The position numbers were made by a program, and so were the translations under genes. The notes beneath the pieces are model-generated. The model saw nothing but the letters and a program-made list of their open reading frames with translations, had not been told where the DNA came from and did not search any database. Positions 1 to 8,377 of a stretch of DNA of 64,000 nt are shown here, piece by piece. The first letter of the stretch is position 1, and each line of letters begins with the position of its first letter. Origin of the DNA: JACVRW01 sp963826165 (GTDB lineage: Bacteria > Actinomycetota > Thermoleophilia > Solirubrobacterales > Thermoleophilaceae). The stretch lies in NCBI GenBank assembly GCA_963826165.1, contig CAWGWC010000007.1, forward strand, positions 693,426 through 757,425, read 5' to 3'.

Positions 1-54
1 CTTGCGCGACGAGCCGTTGGAGGAACGCACCTGGGTGATCACGAGCTTGGCCAT
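1..54 (-). CDS. rpmD: Ribosomal protein L30 (N-terminal part)
   Basis: Only the first 18 codons are in the window, and the gene runs off the left edge. The minus strand reads MAKLVITQVRSSNG, the typical bacterial L30 start. The ATG overlaps the rpsE stop as ATGA, the usual spc-operon order (rpsE-rpmD). L30 is a small 50S protein that binds 23S rRNA. The call rests on the short match plus gene order. Confidence 0.88.
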   Translation of the reverse strand, partial: MAKLVITQVRSSNGSSRK

Positions 55-659
55 CAGGCGGGCGTCTCCTCGGTCACCGGCTCCGCCTCAGCGGCACCCT
101 CGTCCGAGCCGGGCTCGGCCTCGGCCTCGGTGCTCCGGCTCTCCATCCCGAGCACCTCGCGCACGGTCAGTCCGCGCAGCTTGGCCACCTCCTCGGGACG
201 GCGCAGGCTCTCCAGCGCCGCCACCGTGGCCTTGACCAGGTTGATCGGGTTCTGGCTGCCAAGCGACTTGGACAGCACGTCCTTGATGCCGGCCAGCTCG
301 AGCACCGCGCGCACGCCGCCGCCGGCGATCACGCCCGTACCGGGCGACGCCGGCTTGAGCAGCACGCGCGAGGCGGAGTGCACCCCGATCGTCTGATGGG
401 TGATCGTGGCCCCGTGCATGGGCACGTTGAAGAGGTTCTTGCGCGCGCGCTCGACGCCCTTCTGGATCGCCACGGGGACCTCGTTGGCCTTGCCGTAGCC
501 CACGCCGACCTGCGACTTCTCGTCGCCCACCACCACGAGCGCGGTGAACGAGAAGCGGCGACCGCCCTTTACGACCTTTGCGACACGGTTGATCTCGACG
601 ACACGCTCCTGCATGTCGGAGTCACCGCGTCCTCCACGTGTTCTGTCCCTACCGGCCAT
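54..659 (-). CDS. rpsE: Ribosomal protein S5
   Basis: S5 is a 30S protein at the decoding-site back face, involved in translational accuracy. The N-terminal dsRBD-like domain (VVEINRVAKVVKGGRRFSF) and the C-terminal domain (GVRAVLELAGIKDVLSKSLGS) are both present and full length. The last 30 or so residues form an acidic Glu/Ala/Pro tail beyond the normal S5 end. I chose the ATG at 659 (MAGRDR); a GTG three codons upstream (668) is possible. The stop overlaps rpmD. Confidence 0.96.
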   Translation of the reverse strand: MAGRDRTRGGRGDSDMQERVVEINRVAKVVKGGRRFSFTALVVVGDEKSQVGVGYGKANEVPVAIQKGVERARKNLFNVPMHGATITHQTIGVHSASRVLLKPASPGTGVIAGGGVRAVLELAGIKDVLSKSLGSQNPINLVKATVAALESLRRPEEVAKLRGLTVREVLGMESRSTEAEAEPGSDEGAAEAEPVTEETPA

Positions 660-695
660 GCGAACCACTCACCGTAGCGATCAGCAGCGTTGCGC

Positions 696-1049
696 TCAAA
701 ACTTCAGCCCCTTCTCGCGCGCGCCGTCGGCGAGCGCCTTGACGCGGCCGTGGTAGCGGTAGCCACCCCGGTCGAAGATCACGGTCTCGACGCCGGCCTC
801 GCGGCCGCGCTCGGCCAGGAGCTCCCCGGCGCGTGTGGCCTGCTCCATGGAGCCGAGCGTCTTGAGCTCGCCCTCGGTCCAGTTGACGGCGGCCACGGTG
901 TGGCCCGACACGTCGTCGATCAGCTGCGCGTCGATGCCCCGGTTGGAGCGGAACACCGACAGCCGCGGGCGCTCGGCCGTGCCGCGCACCTTGGCGCGCA
1001 CCCGGCGGCGCCGGCGCAGACGCTGTTGTGCCTTCGTCGTCGTGCTCAC
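696..1049 (-). CDS. rplR: Ribosomal protein L18
   Basis: L18 binds 5S rRNA in the central protuberance of the 50S subunit. The protein is 117 aa, normal for the family, with a basic N-terminus rich in Arg and the conserved RPRLSVFRSN and FDRGGYRYHGRVKALADGAR segments. It starts at GTG 1049, which overlaps the rplF stop (GTGA), suggesting translational coupling within the spc operon. Confidence 0.97.
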   Translation of the reverse strand: MSTTTKAQQRLRRRRRVRAKVRGTAERPRLSVFRSNRGIDAQLIDDVSGHTVAAVNWTEGELKTLGSMEQATRAGELLAERGREAGVETVIFDRGGYRYHGRVKALADGAREKGLKF

Positions 1050-1579
1050 GCGCGCTTACCGACCTTCCTCATCACGTACTCGCCCTCGTAGCGGATGCCC
1101 TTGCCCTTGTAGGGCTCGGGCGGGCGCTGCTTGCGGATGTTGGCCGCCACCTCGCCCACCGCCTGCTTGGAGATGCCGCGCACCACCACGCGGGTGGGCT
1201 GGGGCACCTCGAAGTCGATTCCCTCGGGGGCGTCCATCTCCACCGGGTGCGAGTAGCCGAGCGCGAGCACGAGCTTGTTGCCCTGAAGCTGGGCGCGGTA
1301 GCCCACGCCCTGGATCTCCAGGCGCTTCTCGTAGCCGTTGGTCACACCCTCGACCATGTTCGCGATCAGGCTGCGGGTGAGCCCGTGCAGCGCACGGTGC
1401 TCGCCGCGGTCGGTGGGGCGGGTCACGACGATCTCGCCGTTCTCCTGGCGCACCTCGATCTGGCGATTCTTGCGCTCCGACAGCTCGCCCTTGGGGCCCT
1501 TGACCTTCACGAGCTCAGGCTCGATCGAGACCTCCACCCCGCCGGGCACGGCGATCGGCTGCTTTCCGATGCGGCTCAT
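1046..1579 (-). CDS. rplF: Ribosomal protein L6
   Basis: L6 sits near the GTPase-associated centre of the 50S subunit. It is about 177 aa and begins MSRIGKQPIAVPGGVEV, with the two duplicated L6 domains and the C-terminal PEPYKGKGIRYEGEYV signature. An upstream in-frame ATG (MVMSRIG) exists, but the ATG at 1579 overlaps the rpsH stop as ATGA, the operon's pattern, so I prefer it. Confidence 0.97.
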   Translation of the reverse strand: MSRIGKQPIAVPGGVEVSIEPELVKVKGPKGELSERKNRQIEVRQENGEIVVTRPTDRGEHRALHGLTRSLIANMVEGVTNGYEKRLEIQGVGYRAQLQGNKLVLALGYSHPVEMDAPEGIDFEVPQPTRVVVRGISKQAVGEVAANIRKQRPPEPYKGKGIRYEGEYVMRKVGKRA

Positions 1580-1977
1580 CACCACACCTGCGCGACGAGC
1601 TCGCCACCCACGCCGGCGCGACGGGCGTCATGACCGGTCATCACGCCCTGGGAGGTGGACACGATGGTCGTGCCCATGCCGCCCTGGACCCTCGGCACCA
1701 GGCCGGCCTGCACGTACGTGCGCCGGCCGGGGCGCGATACGCGCTGCAGCCCCTGGATCACGGGCTTGCGGTCCTCGGTGTACTTGAGCGTCACGCGCAG
1801 CACCCGGCCCACGCGGGCCGGCTCCACCGCGAAGTCCTCGATGTAGCCCTGTTCGCGCAGGATGCGGGCGATCTCCGCCTTGAACGTCGAAGCGGGCATC
1901 TCGACCTCGTCGCGATCGGCGTGCAGGCCGTTGCGGATGCGGGTCAGGAAGTCGGCTATCGGATCGGTGAACGACAT
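1579..1977 (-). CDS. rpsH: Ribosomal protein S8
   Basis: S8 is a primary 16S rRNA-binding protein of the central domain and, in some bacteria, the translational repressor of the spc operon. The 132-aa product has MSFTDPIADFLTRIRNG at the start and the STSQGVMTGHDARRAGVGGE motif near the end, both S8 hallmarks. It lies four bases downstream of rpsN and overlaps rplF. Confidence 0.97.
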   Translation of the reverse strand: MSFTDPIADFLTRIRNGLHADRDEVEMPASTFKAEIARILREQGYIEDFAVEPARVGRVLRVTLKYTEDRKPVIQGLQRVSRPGRRTYVQAGLVPRVQGGMGTTIVSTSQGVMTGHDARRAGVGGELVAQVW

Positions 1978-1981
1978 GGAG

Positions 1982-2167
1982 CTACCAGCTCGACTTCGTC
2001 AGGCCGGGAATCATGCCCTCGTGGGCGATCTCGCGCAGGCAGATGCGGCAGAGCCCGAACTTGCGCACGTAGGCGCGCGGGCGGCCGCACCGCTTGCAGC
2101 GGTTGTAGTTGCGGGTCTGGTATTTCGATCCGCGCTGCTGGCGGACCCTCTGTGACGTCTTGGCCAT
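1982..2167 (-). CDS. rpsN: Ribosomal protein S14, zinc-binding type Z
   Basis: The 61-aa S14 is the short C+ form, with a CxxC-x12-CxxC zinc ribbon (CKRCGRPRAYVRKFGLCRIC). It assembles into the 30S head. Type Z S14 is zinc-dependent, and actinobacteria often have a second, zinc-free paralogue elsewhere. Its ATG overlaps the rplE stop (TAATG). The sequence is complete and unremarkable. Confidence 0.97.
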   Translation of the reverse strand: MAKTSQRVRQQRGSKYQTRNYNRCKRCGRPRAYVRKFGLCRICLREIAHEGMIPGLTKSSW

Positions 2168-2946
2168 TACTCCTCTGTCCCTTCGCCCGCCTCGCTGCCT
2201 TCTTCTTCGCCCTCTTCGTCCTCCGAGGCGGCGGGCGCCTCGTAGGCCTCGGGGTTCTCTTCCTTGAGCTCCTCGTACGCCGCGGCCTCAGCCTCTGCCT
2301 TCTGGCGAAGCTCCTCTTGGTGGCGCTCCTCCTCGGCCTCCTCCTGTGCATCGGCAGTCGAGCCCGGGGCGCCCTCGGGCGCGAAGGGCATGCCGAGCTC
2401 ACGGAGGAGGACGTAGGCCTCCTCGTCGGTCTTGGCGGAGGTGGTGATCGTCACGTCGAGGCCGCGCACCTGATCGATGGCGTCGTAGTCGATCTCAGGG
2501 AAGATGATCTGCTCGCGCACGCCCATCGAGTAGTTGCCGCGGCCGTCGAAGGAGCGCGCGTTCAGACCGCGGAAGTCGCGGATGCGCGGGATCGCGATCG
2601 CGGTGAGCCGGTCGAGAAACTCCCACATCCGCGCGCGGCGCAGCGTGACGCTGAGGCCCACGGGCATGCCGTCGCGCAGCTTGAAGTTGGCGATCGACTT
2701 GCGGGCAAGGCGCACGTTGGGCCGCAGTCCGGCGATCGTGGCCAGCTGCTCCTGGGCCGCGTCGAGCATGTTCGAGTCCTGCTTGGCCTCGCCCACGCCC
2801 ATGTTGAGCGTGATCTTCTCGACCGTCGGCACCTCCATCACGGAGCTGTAGCCGAAGCGCTCCTGCAGGCTGTCGCGGATCTCGGCCTCGTAGCGCTCCT
2901 TGAGGCGCGGCGGAACATTTGCCTGGGCCTGGGCGGTGGCTTCCAT
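2167..2946 (-). CDS. rplE: Ribosomal protein L5 with long acidic C-terminal extension
   Basis: L5 binds 5S rRNA and contacts P-site tRNA. Residues 1 to about 185 are a normal L5 (VEKITLNMGVGEAKQD, GLNARSFDGRGNYSMGV, GLDVTITTSAKTDEEA). Typical L5 ends near residue 180. Here about 70 more residues follow, dominated by Glu and Ala (nt 2167-2380), with no recognised domain and probably disordered or coiled. Other genes in the operon carry similar acidic additions. The core assignment is secure; the tail's role is unknown. Confidence 0.96.
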   Translation of the reverse strand: MEATAQAQANVPPRLKERYEAEIRDSLQERFGYSSVMEVPTVEKITLNMGVGEAKQDSNMLDAAQEQLATIAGLRPNVRLARKSIANFKLRDGMPVGLSVTLRRARMWEFLDRLTAIAIPRIRDFRGLNARSFDGRGNYSMGVREQIIFPEIDYDAIDQVRGLDVTITTSAKTDEEAYVLLRELGMPFAPEGAPGSTADAQEEAEEERHQEELRQKAEAEAAAYEELKEENPEAYEAPAASEDEEGEEEGSEAGEGTEE

Positions 2947-3278
2947 CAGTCGAGCTCCGTGCCGGATCGCTTGGCCACGCGCACGCGCCGCCCGCCCTCG
3001 CGCTTGATGCTCACGCGGGTGGGCTCGCCGCTCTCGGGATCGATCAGCATCACGTTCGAGACGTGGATCGGGCCCTCCTTCTCGATGATGCCGCCGAGCT
3101 CCTGGGCGCGCTGGGTGTCGCGCAGCGTGCGGGGCGCCATGTGGCGCTTGACGATGTTCGCGCCCTCCACGTAGACCTTGTCCTTGCGCGGGTCGACCCT
3201 CAGCACGCGCCCGGTCTTCCCGCGGTCCTTGCCGGCGATGATGCGCACGGTGTCGTCGCGACGGATCTTGACGGCCAT
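2946..3278 (-). CDS. rplX: Ribosomal protein L24
   Basis: L24 is an assembly initiator for the 50S subunit. The 110-aa protein contains the KOW motif (DTVRIIAGKDRGKTGRVLRVDP) near its N-terminus and the conserved KPR-equivalent region MAPRTLRDTQR. It overlaps rplE as ATGA and follows rplN after one base, in the canonical rplN-rplX-rplE order. Confidence 0.97.
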   Translation of the reverse strand: MAVKIRRDDTVRIIAGKDRGKTGRVLRVDPRKDKVYVEGANIVKRHMAPRTLRDTQRAQELGGIIEKEGPIHVSNVMLIDPESGEPTRVSIKREGGRRVRVAKRSGTELD

Positions 3279-3279
3279 G

Positions 3280-3648
3280 TCAGAGCACCTCCGGGGCGAG
3301 CGAGACGATCTTCATGAAGTTGCGGTCGCGCAATTCGCGGGCCACGGGGCCGAAGATGCGGGTGCCACGCGGGTTGTTGGTCGCGTCGATCAGCACCGCG
3401 GCGTTCTCGTCGAAGGAGATGTAGGTGCCGTCGTCGCGGCCGAACTCCTTCTTCGTGCGCACGATCACCGCGGTCACCACCTCGCCCTTCTTGACCGAAC
3501 CGTGCGGGATGGCCTGCTTGACCGTGCCGACGATGATGTCGCCGACGCCGGCGTAGCGACGGTGGGAGCCTCCGCGGACGCGGATGCACAGGATCTCACG
3601 CGCTCCCGTGTTGTCCGCCACCTTGAGTCTCGACTCCTGCTGGATCAT
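3280..3648 (-). CDS. rplN: Ribosomal protein L14
   Basis: The 122-aa L14 binds 23S rRNA near the L19/S12 intersubunit bridge. It starts MIQQESRLKVADNTGARE, and the family signature GSHRRYAGVGDIIVGTVK is intact, as is the C-terminal FGPVARELRDRNFMKIVSLAPEVL. Length and sequence are normal. Confidence 0.98.
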   Translation of the reverse strand: MIQQESRLKVADNTGAREILCIRVRGGSHRRYAGVGDIIVGTVKQAIPHGSVKKGEVVTAVIVRTKKEFGRDDGTYISFDENAAVLIDATNNPRGTRIFGPVARELRDRNFMKIVSLAPEVL

Positions 3649-4155
3649 CTAGCGGGCCTTCTCCATGACCTCGACCAGGCGCCAGCGCTTGGTGCGGCTG
3701 AGCGGGCGGCTCTCGATCACGCGAACCGTGTCGCCGACGTTGGCCTCGTTGGCCTCGTCGTGCGCGTGCAGCTTCGACGAGCTCCGGACGATCTTCTTGT
3801 ACATCCGGTGGCGTCGCGCCGTGTCCACGCGGACGGTGATCGTCTTGTCGGCCTTGTCGGACACCACGACGCCCTGGCGCACCTTGAGCACTCCGCCGCC
3901 GGTGTCCTCGACCACGGGGGTCTCGCCCCGCGGCTGGGAGGCGCGCCGCTCGCGGCTGCGCTGGCGATAGTCGCGCCGGTGCTTGGCCTTGCGAGCCCGC
4001 TCGGCGGCGCGTTCGGCGGCACGCTCCTCCACGGAGCGCTGGGGGCGAGCCTCGCCCTCGCTGCTCGAGCGCTCGCGCTTGCGGCGCTCCTTCGGCGGGA
4101 GCTCCTCCTGGGTCACGTTCTCTTCGGTCACGTTGTCTTCAGTCTCGGAAGTCAT
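3649..4155 (-). CDS. rpsQ: Ribosomal protein S17 with long charged N-terminal extension
   Basis: The C-terminal 80 residues are a standard S17 (VRQGVVVSDKADKTITVRVD, RTKRWRLVEVMEKAR), a primary 16S rRNA-binding protein. Bacterial S17 is normally about 80-90 aa, but this product is 168 aa. Residues 1-88 (nt 3892-4155) are rich in Glu, Arg and Ser and resemble no domain I know. The start ATG overlaps the rpmC stop as ATGA, so the long form is supported by operon coupling; no closer start is better placed. Confidence 0.95.
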   Translation of the reverse strand: MTSETEDNVTEENVTQEELPPKERRKRERSSSEGEARPQRSVEERAAERAAERARKAKHRRDYRQRSRERRASQPRGETPVVEDTGGGVLKVRQGVVVSDKADKTITVRVDTARRHRMYKKIVRSSSKLHAHDEANEANVGDTVRVIESRPLSRTKRWRLVEVMEKAR

Positions 4156-4376
4156 GTCTTCTTCTGTCTGCGGATCTCCACGTCCACGTCTATTCCGCGC
4201 GTGCGGGCTTCGGTGAGGGCCCGCGCCACGTCGGTCTTCGCCTGCCTCATCCGCGCCGTGTTCTCCAGCTGGCCGGTGGCGTGCTGGAAGCGCAGGTTGA
4301 ACAGCTCCTGCCGCGCGTTGTCCGCGAACTCCACGAGCTGCGGATCCTCGAGGTTACGCATCTCGGCCGCCTTCAT
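4152..4376 (-). CDS. rpmC: Ribosomal protein L29
   Basis: L29 lies by the polypeptide exit tunnel and helps form the SRP/trigger-factor docking site. The 74-aa product has the helical hairpin of the family (LVEFADNARQELFNLRFQ, then the QLENTARMRQAKTDVARALT stretch). It begins directly after rplP and overlaps rpsQ as ATGA. Confidence 0.96.
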   Translation of the reverse strand: MKAAEMRNLEDPQLVEFADNARQELFNLRFQHATGQLENTARMRQAKTDVARALTEARTRGIDVDVEIRRQKKT

Positions 4377-4795
4377 CTACTGACCCGATCCCTCGCGCTG
4401 GACGAACTTCGTCTTCACGGGCAGCTTGTGGCCGGCCAGGCGCATCGCCTCGCGGGCCAGATCCTCCGGCACACCCGACAGCTCGAACATCACCCGGCCG
4501 GGCTTGACCACGGCGACCCAGCCCTCGGGCGAGCCCTTGCCGGAGCCCATGCGGGTCTCGGCGGGCTTCTTCGTGTACGGCTTGTCCGGGAAGATGTTGA
4601 TCCAGACCTTGCCGCCGCGCTTGATCTTGCGGGTCATCGCGATTCGGGCGGCCTCGATCTGGCGGTTGGTGACCCAGCCGCGCTCGAGGGCCTTCAGCCC
4701 GTACTCGCCGAACTCCACGTTCGTGCCGCCCTTGGCGTAGCCGCGCCTGCGGCCACGGTGCTCCTTGCGCCACTTGACTCGCTTGGGCTGGAGCA

Positions 4796-4796
<1 letters not shown>
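4377..4796 (-). CDS. rplP: Ribosomal protein L16
   Basis: L16 organises the A-site region of the 50S subunit. The 139-aa product from ATG 4796 is complete (MLQPKRVKWRKEHRGRRRG, NIFPDKPYTKKPAETRMGSG, ELSGVPEDLAREAMRLAGHKL). As assembled it is open in frame with rpsC upstream, giving one 425-codon reading frame. The ATG also overlaps a TGA in the next frame as ATGA, the junction used by most neighbours, so I treat rplP as a separate gene (see rpsC). Confidence 0.93.
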
Positions 4797-5654
<858 letters not shown>

Positions 5655-5656
5655 GG

Positions 5657-6334
5657 CTACCTCCCGTTTCCTTCGGTGGTCAGTTCGATGGTCATATGGC
5701 TCGTGCGCTTGTTGATGCGGGTGGCCCGCCCCAGCGCGCGCGGCCGATAGCGCTTGATCGTCGGGCCCTCGTCCACGAACGCGCGGCGGACCTTCAGCTC
5801 GTCGGGGCCCAGCTCGTACGCCGACTCGGCGTTGGCCACGGCCGAGTTGAGCAGCTTGAGGATGTCGGCGGAGACGGCGCGCGGAGCGTGCTGAAGGATG
5901 GCCTGGGCCTGCTCCACCCGCTTGCCGCGGATGTGGTCCATCACGAGCCGTGCCTTGCGCGGGGCGCTGCGCACGTAGCGGGCGCGCGCAGCCACGACGA
6001 GCGCACCGTCCGCCTCGCGCGGGGCCCGCTTGCGCTCGGTGGTGATGGTCTCGGCCGAGCCGCGCCGGCGGGTGGTGGTGGCGGGCGCCTCCTCGGCGGC
6101 CTCGTCTTTCGCGTCGGTGGCTTCCTCGGCGTCGACAACGTCCTCCGCCTTGGCCTCCTCGGCCGGCGCCGTGGCGGCCTGAGCCACCTCGTCGTCCTCG
6201 AGCCGCGCGACGAGCTCGGCCTTGTTGCCGCTCTTGGGGAGCCCGCGGGCCTCGAGCTCCTGTTTGAGCTCGTCGACCTTCAGCGACTCCCAGCCGCCCT
6301 CGGGCGGGCCAGACACTTGATCCGGAGGGGTCAC
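5657..6334 (-). CDS. rplV: Ribosomal protein L22 with N-terminal SAP-like domain
   Basis: L22 lines the peptide exit tunnel. The L22 core occupies about residues 112-225 (ARARYVRSAPRKARLVMDHI, KLLNSAVANAESAY, PRALGRATRINKRTSHMTIEL). Before it lie about 110 extra residues. Residues 15-49 (nt 6188-6292) read SLKVDELKQELEARGLPKSG, the two-helix pattern of a SAP nucleic-acid-binding motif, followed by an acidic Ala/Glu linker. The GTG start at 6334 overlaps the rpsS stop as GTGA, so the long form is probably translated. Typical L22 is about 110-130 aa. Confidence 0.94.
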   Translation of the reverse strand: MTPPDQVSGPPEGGWESLKVDELKQELEARGLPKSGNKAELVARLEDDEVAQAATAPAEEAKAEDVVDAEEATDAKDEAAEEAPATTTRRRGSAETITTERKRAPREADGALVVAARARYVRSAPRKARLVMDHIRGKRVEQAQAILQHAPRAVSADILKLLNSAVANAESAYELGPDELKVRRAFVDEGPTIKRYRPRALGRATRINKRTSHMTIELTTEGNGR

Positions 6335-6609
6335 CGCACCCGCACTCTGTCGCTGCCCGCGTGGCCGCGGAACATGCGCGTCGGGGCGAACTCGCCCAGC
6401 TTGTGTCCCACCATCGACTCGGACACGAACACGGGCACGTGCTTGCGCCCGTCGTGCACGGCGATGGTGTGACCGACCATCTCGGGGAAGATCGTCGAGG
6501 TCCGCGACCAGGTCTTGACCATGGTCCTGTTTCCGGACTCGTTCATGGCCTCGATGCGCCGCATCAGGCGCTCCTCGACCCACGGGCCCTTCTTTGACGA
6601 GCGGGACAC
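6331..6609 (-). CDS. rpsS: Ribosomal protein S19
   Basis: S19 forms a complex with S13 in the 30S head. The 92-aa protein starts at GTG 6609 (MSRSSKKGPWVEERLMRRI) and has the family motif GHKLGEFAPTRMFRGHAG. It is adjacent to rplB upstream and overlaps rplV downstream. Confidence 0.97.
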   Translation of the reverse strand: MSRSSKKGPWVEERLMRRIEAMNESGNRTMVKTWSRTSTIFPEMVGHTIAVHDGRKHVPVFVSESMVGHKLGEFAPTRMFRGHAGSDRVRVR

Positions 6610-7455
6610 CTAGCGCCTCCCCTTCTTGCCGCGCCGGCGGCCACGGACGATGAACTGATCGGACTGCTTGCGCTTCTTGCGGGTGCGGTAGCCGAGCGTG
6701 GGGACCCCCCATGGGGTCACCGGATGGCCGCCGGGGGTCTTGTGCGCCTCGCCCCCGCCGTGCGGATGGTCGACGGGGTTCATGGCCACGCCGCGCGTCT
6801 GCGGGCGCTTGCCCAGATGACGCGAGCGACCGGCCTTGCCCAGCTCCACCAGTTCGTGCTCGGCGTTGCCGAGCGCTCCCACGGTGGCGCGGCACTCCAT
6901 GAGGACCATGCGCATCTCGCCCGAGGGGAGGCGCAGCGTGACGTAGCGCCCCTCCTTGGCCACGAGCTGGATGGACGTGCCCGCGGACCGGCCCAGCTGG
7001 CCGCCGCGGCCGGGGGTGAGCTCCACGTTGTGGATCGTCGTACCGGTGGGGATGTTGGCCAGCGGCAGGGTGTTGCCCGGCGTCACGTCGGCGTCGGGCC
7101 CGGAGGACACGCTGTCGCCCACCTTGATGCGCGCGGGCGCGAGGATGTAGCGCTTCTCGCCGTCGGCGTAGTGGAGCAGCGCGATGTGGGCGGACCGGTT
7201 GGGGTCGTACTCGATCGCCGCCACCTTGGCCGGAATGCCGTCCTTCAGCCTCTTGAAGTCGATGCGCCGGTACTTGCGCTTCGCGCCCCCGCCGCGGTGA
7301 CGCGAGGTCACGCGGCCGTGGGCGTTGCGCCCGCCGGACTTCTTGAGCCCCTCGACGAGCGCCTTCTCAGGCTCGGTCTTGGTGACCGCGTCGTGCTGGA
7401 GCCAGGTGGCGAAACGCCGTCCCGGCGAAGTGGGCTTGTGCTTCTTGATGGCCAT
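6610..7455 (-). CDS. rplB: Ribosomal protein L2
   Basis: L2 is essential for subunit association and peptidyl-transferase function. The 281-aa product has the N-terminal OB domain (RGGGAKRKYRRIDFKR), the SH3-like domain, and the conserved C-terminal VAMNPVDHPHGGGE with the His implicated in activity. The length is normal. Confidence 0.98.
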   Translation of the reverse strand: MAIKKHKPTSPGRRFATWLQHDAVTKTEPEKALVEGLKKSGGRNAHGRVTSRHRGGGAKRKYRRIDFKRLKDGIPAKVAAIEYDPNRSAHIALLHYADGEKRYILAPARIKVGDSVSSGPDADVTPGNTLPLANIPTGTTIHNVELTPGRGGQLGRSAGTSIQLVAKEGRYVTLRLPSGEMRMVLMECRATVGALGNAEHELVELGKAGRSRHLGKRPQTRGVAMNPVDHPHGGGEAHKTPGGHPVTPWGVPTLGYRTRKKRKQSDQFIVRGRRRGKKGRR

Positions 7456-7458
7456 TGG

Positions 7459-7755
7459 CTACTCCACCCCCTGCCCCTCGAACAGCTCGATCGAATCGTC
7501 GGCGTGCAGCGTCACGACCGCCTTCTTCCAGCGTCGCCGGGTGCCCGCGTAGAGCCCGCGGCGCTTGGGCTTGGGCTTGACCCACGCCGTGCGCACCCCG
7601 GTGACCCGGACGCCGAAGATGTCCTCGATCGCCTTGCGAACCTGGGTCTTGTTCGCCCGGTCGTGAACGCGGAAGGTGTACTTGTTGGCCGCGAGAAGCG
7701 CGTAGCTCTTCTCGGAGATGACCGGGCGGATTATCACCTGGCGTGAGTCCTTCAT
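7459..7755 (-). CDS. rplW: Ribosomal protein L23
   Basis: L23 is the tunnel-exit docking site for trigger factor and SRP. The 98-aa product begins MKDSRQVIIRPVISEKSYAL and contains KAIEDIFGVRVTGVRTAWV, both typical. The frame stays open upstream to 8586, but the ATG at 7755 overlaps the rplD stop as ATGA and gives the correct length. Confidence 0.97.
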   Translation of the reverse strand: MKDSRQVIIRPVISEKSYALLAANKYTFRVHDRANKTQVRKAIEDIFGVRVTGVRTAWVKPKPKRRGLYAGTRRRWKKAVVTLHADDSIELFEGQGVE

Positions 7756-8375
7756 CGCGCTGCCGCCTTCTCGGTCAGGCGCGCGAGCGCGGCCTCGGAG
7801 AGAACGAGCCGTGAGGCGCCGATCACGTCGGCCACGCCCACGGCGTCGGCGGGCAGCACGGACACGCCGGTGAGGTTGCGAAAGGACTTGGCCACGATGT
7901 CCTCGCCCTCGGCCAGCACGAGCAGCACGTTGCCGTCGCCGTCGAGCGAGGCCACCGCCGCGGCGGCCGCCTTGGTGGAGGGCGTGTCGAAGTTCGTGGG
8001 ATCGAGGGCGGCGATCGAGCCGCGCTCGGCGTGCATCGTCAGCGCCGCCCGCAGCGCACGCCGGCGCGCCTTGCGGTTGACCTTGACGGTGTAGTGGCGC
8101 GGCTTGGGACCGAAGGCCACGCCGCCGCCGGTGCGCTGGGGAGCCGACAGCGCGCCCACCCGTGCCCGGCCGGTGCCCTTCTGGCGCCAGGCCTTCGCGC
8201 CGGTCATCGCGACCTCGGCCCGGGTCTTGGTCGAGCTGGAGCCCTGACGGCGAGCCGCCAGCTCGGAGCGCACGGCCTCGTGCACCAGCGGACCGTGGAA
8301 GGTCTCGCCGAACACCACGTCGTCGAGGTCGAGCCCACCCGAGCCGCCGCCTATGTACTTGGCCTGGGCAGCCAC
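7752..8375 (-). CDS. rplD: Ribosomal protein L4
   Basis: L4 reaches into the exit tunnel and in many bacteria autoregulates the S10 operon. The 207-aa product has the extended-loop motif (RAEVAMTGAKAWRQKGTGRAR) followed by RTGGGVAFGPKPR, and a complete C-terminal globular domain. It overlaps rplW and lies two bases from rplC. Confidence 0.97.
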   Translation of the reverse strand: MAAQAKYIGGGSGGLDLDDVVFGETFHGPLVHEAVRSELAARRQGSSSTKTRAEVAMTGAKAWRQKGTGRARVGALSAPQRTGGGVAFGPKPRHYTVKVNRKARRRALRAALTMHAERGSIAALDPTNFDTPSTKAAAAAVASLDGDGNVLLVLAEGEDIVAKSFRNLTGVSVLPADAVGVADVIGASRLVLSEAALARLTEKAAAR

Positions 8376-8377
8376 GG

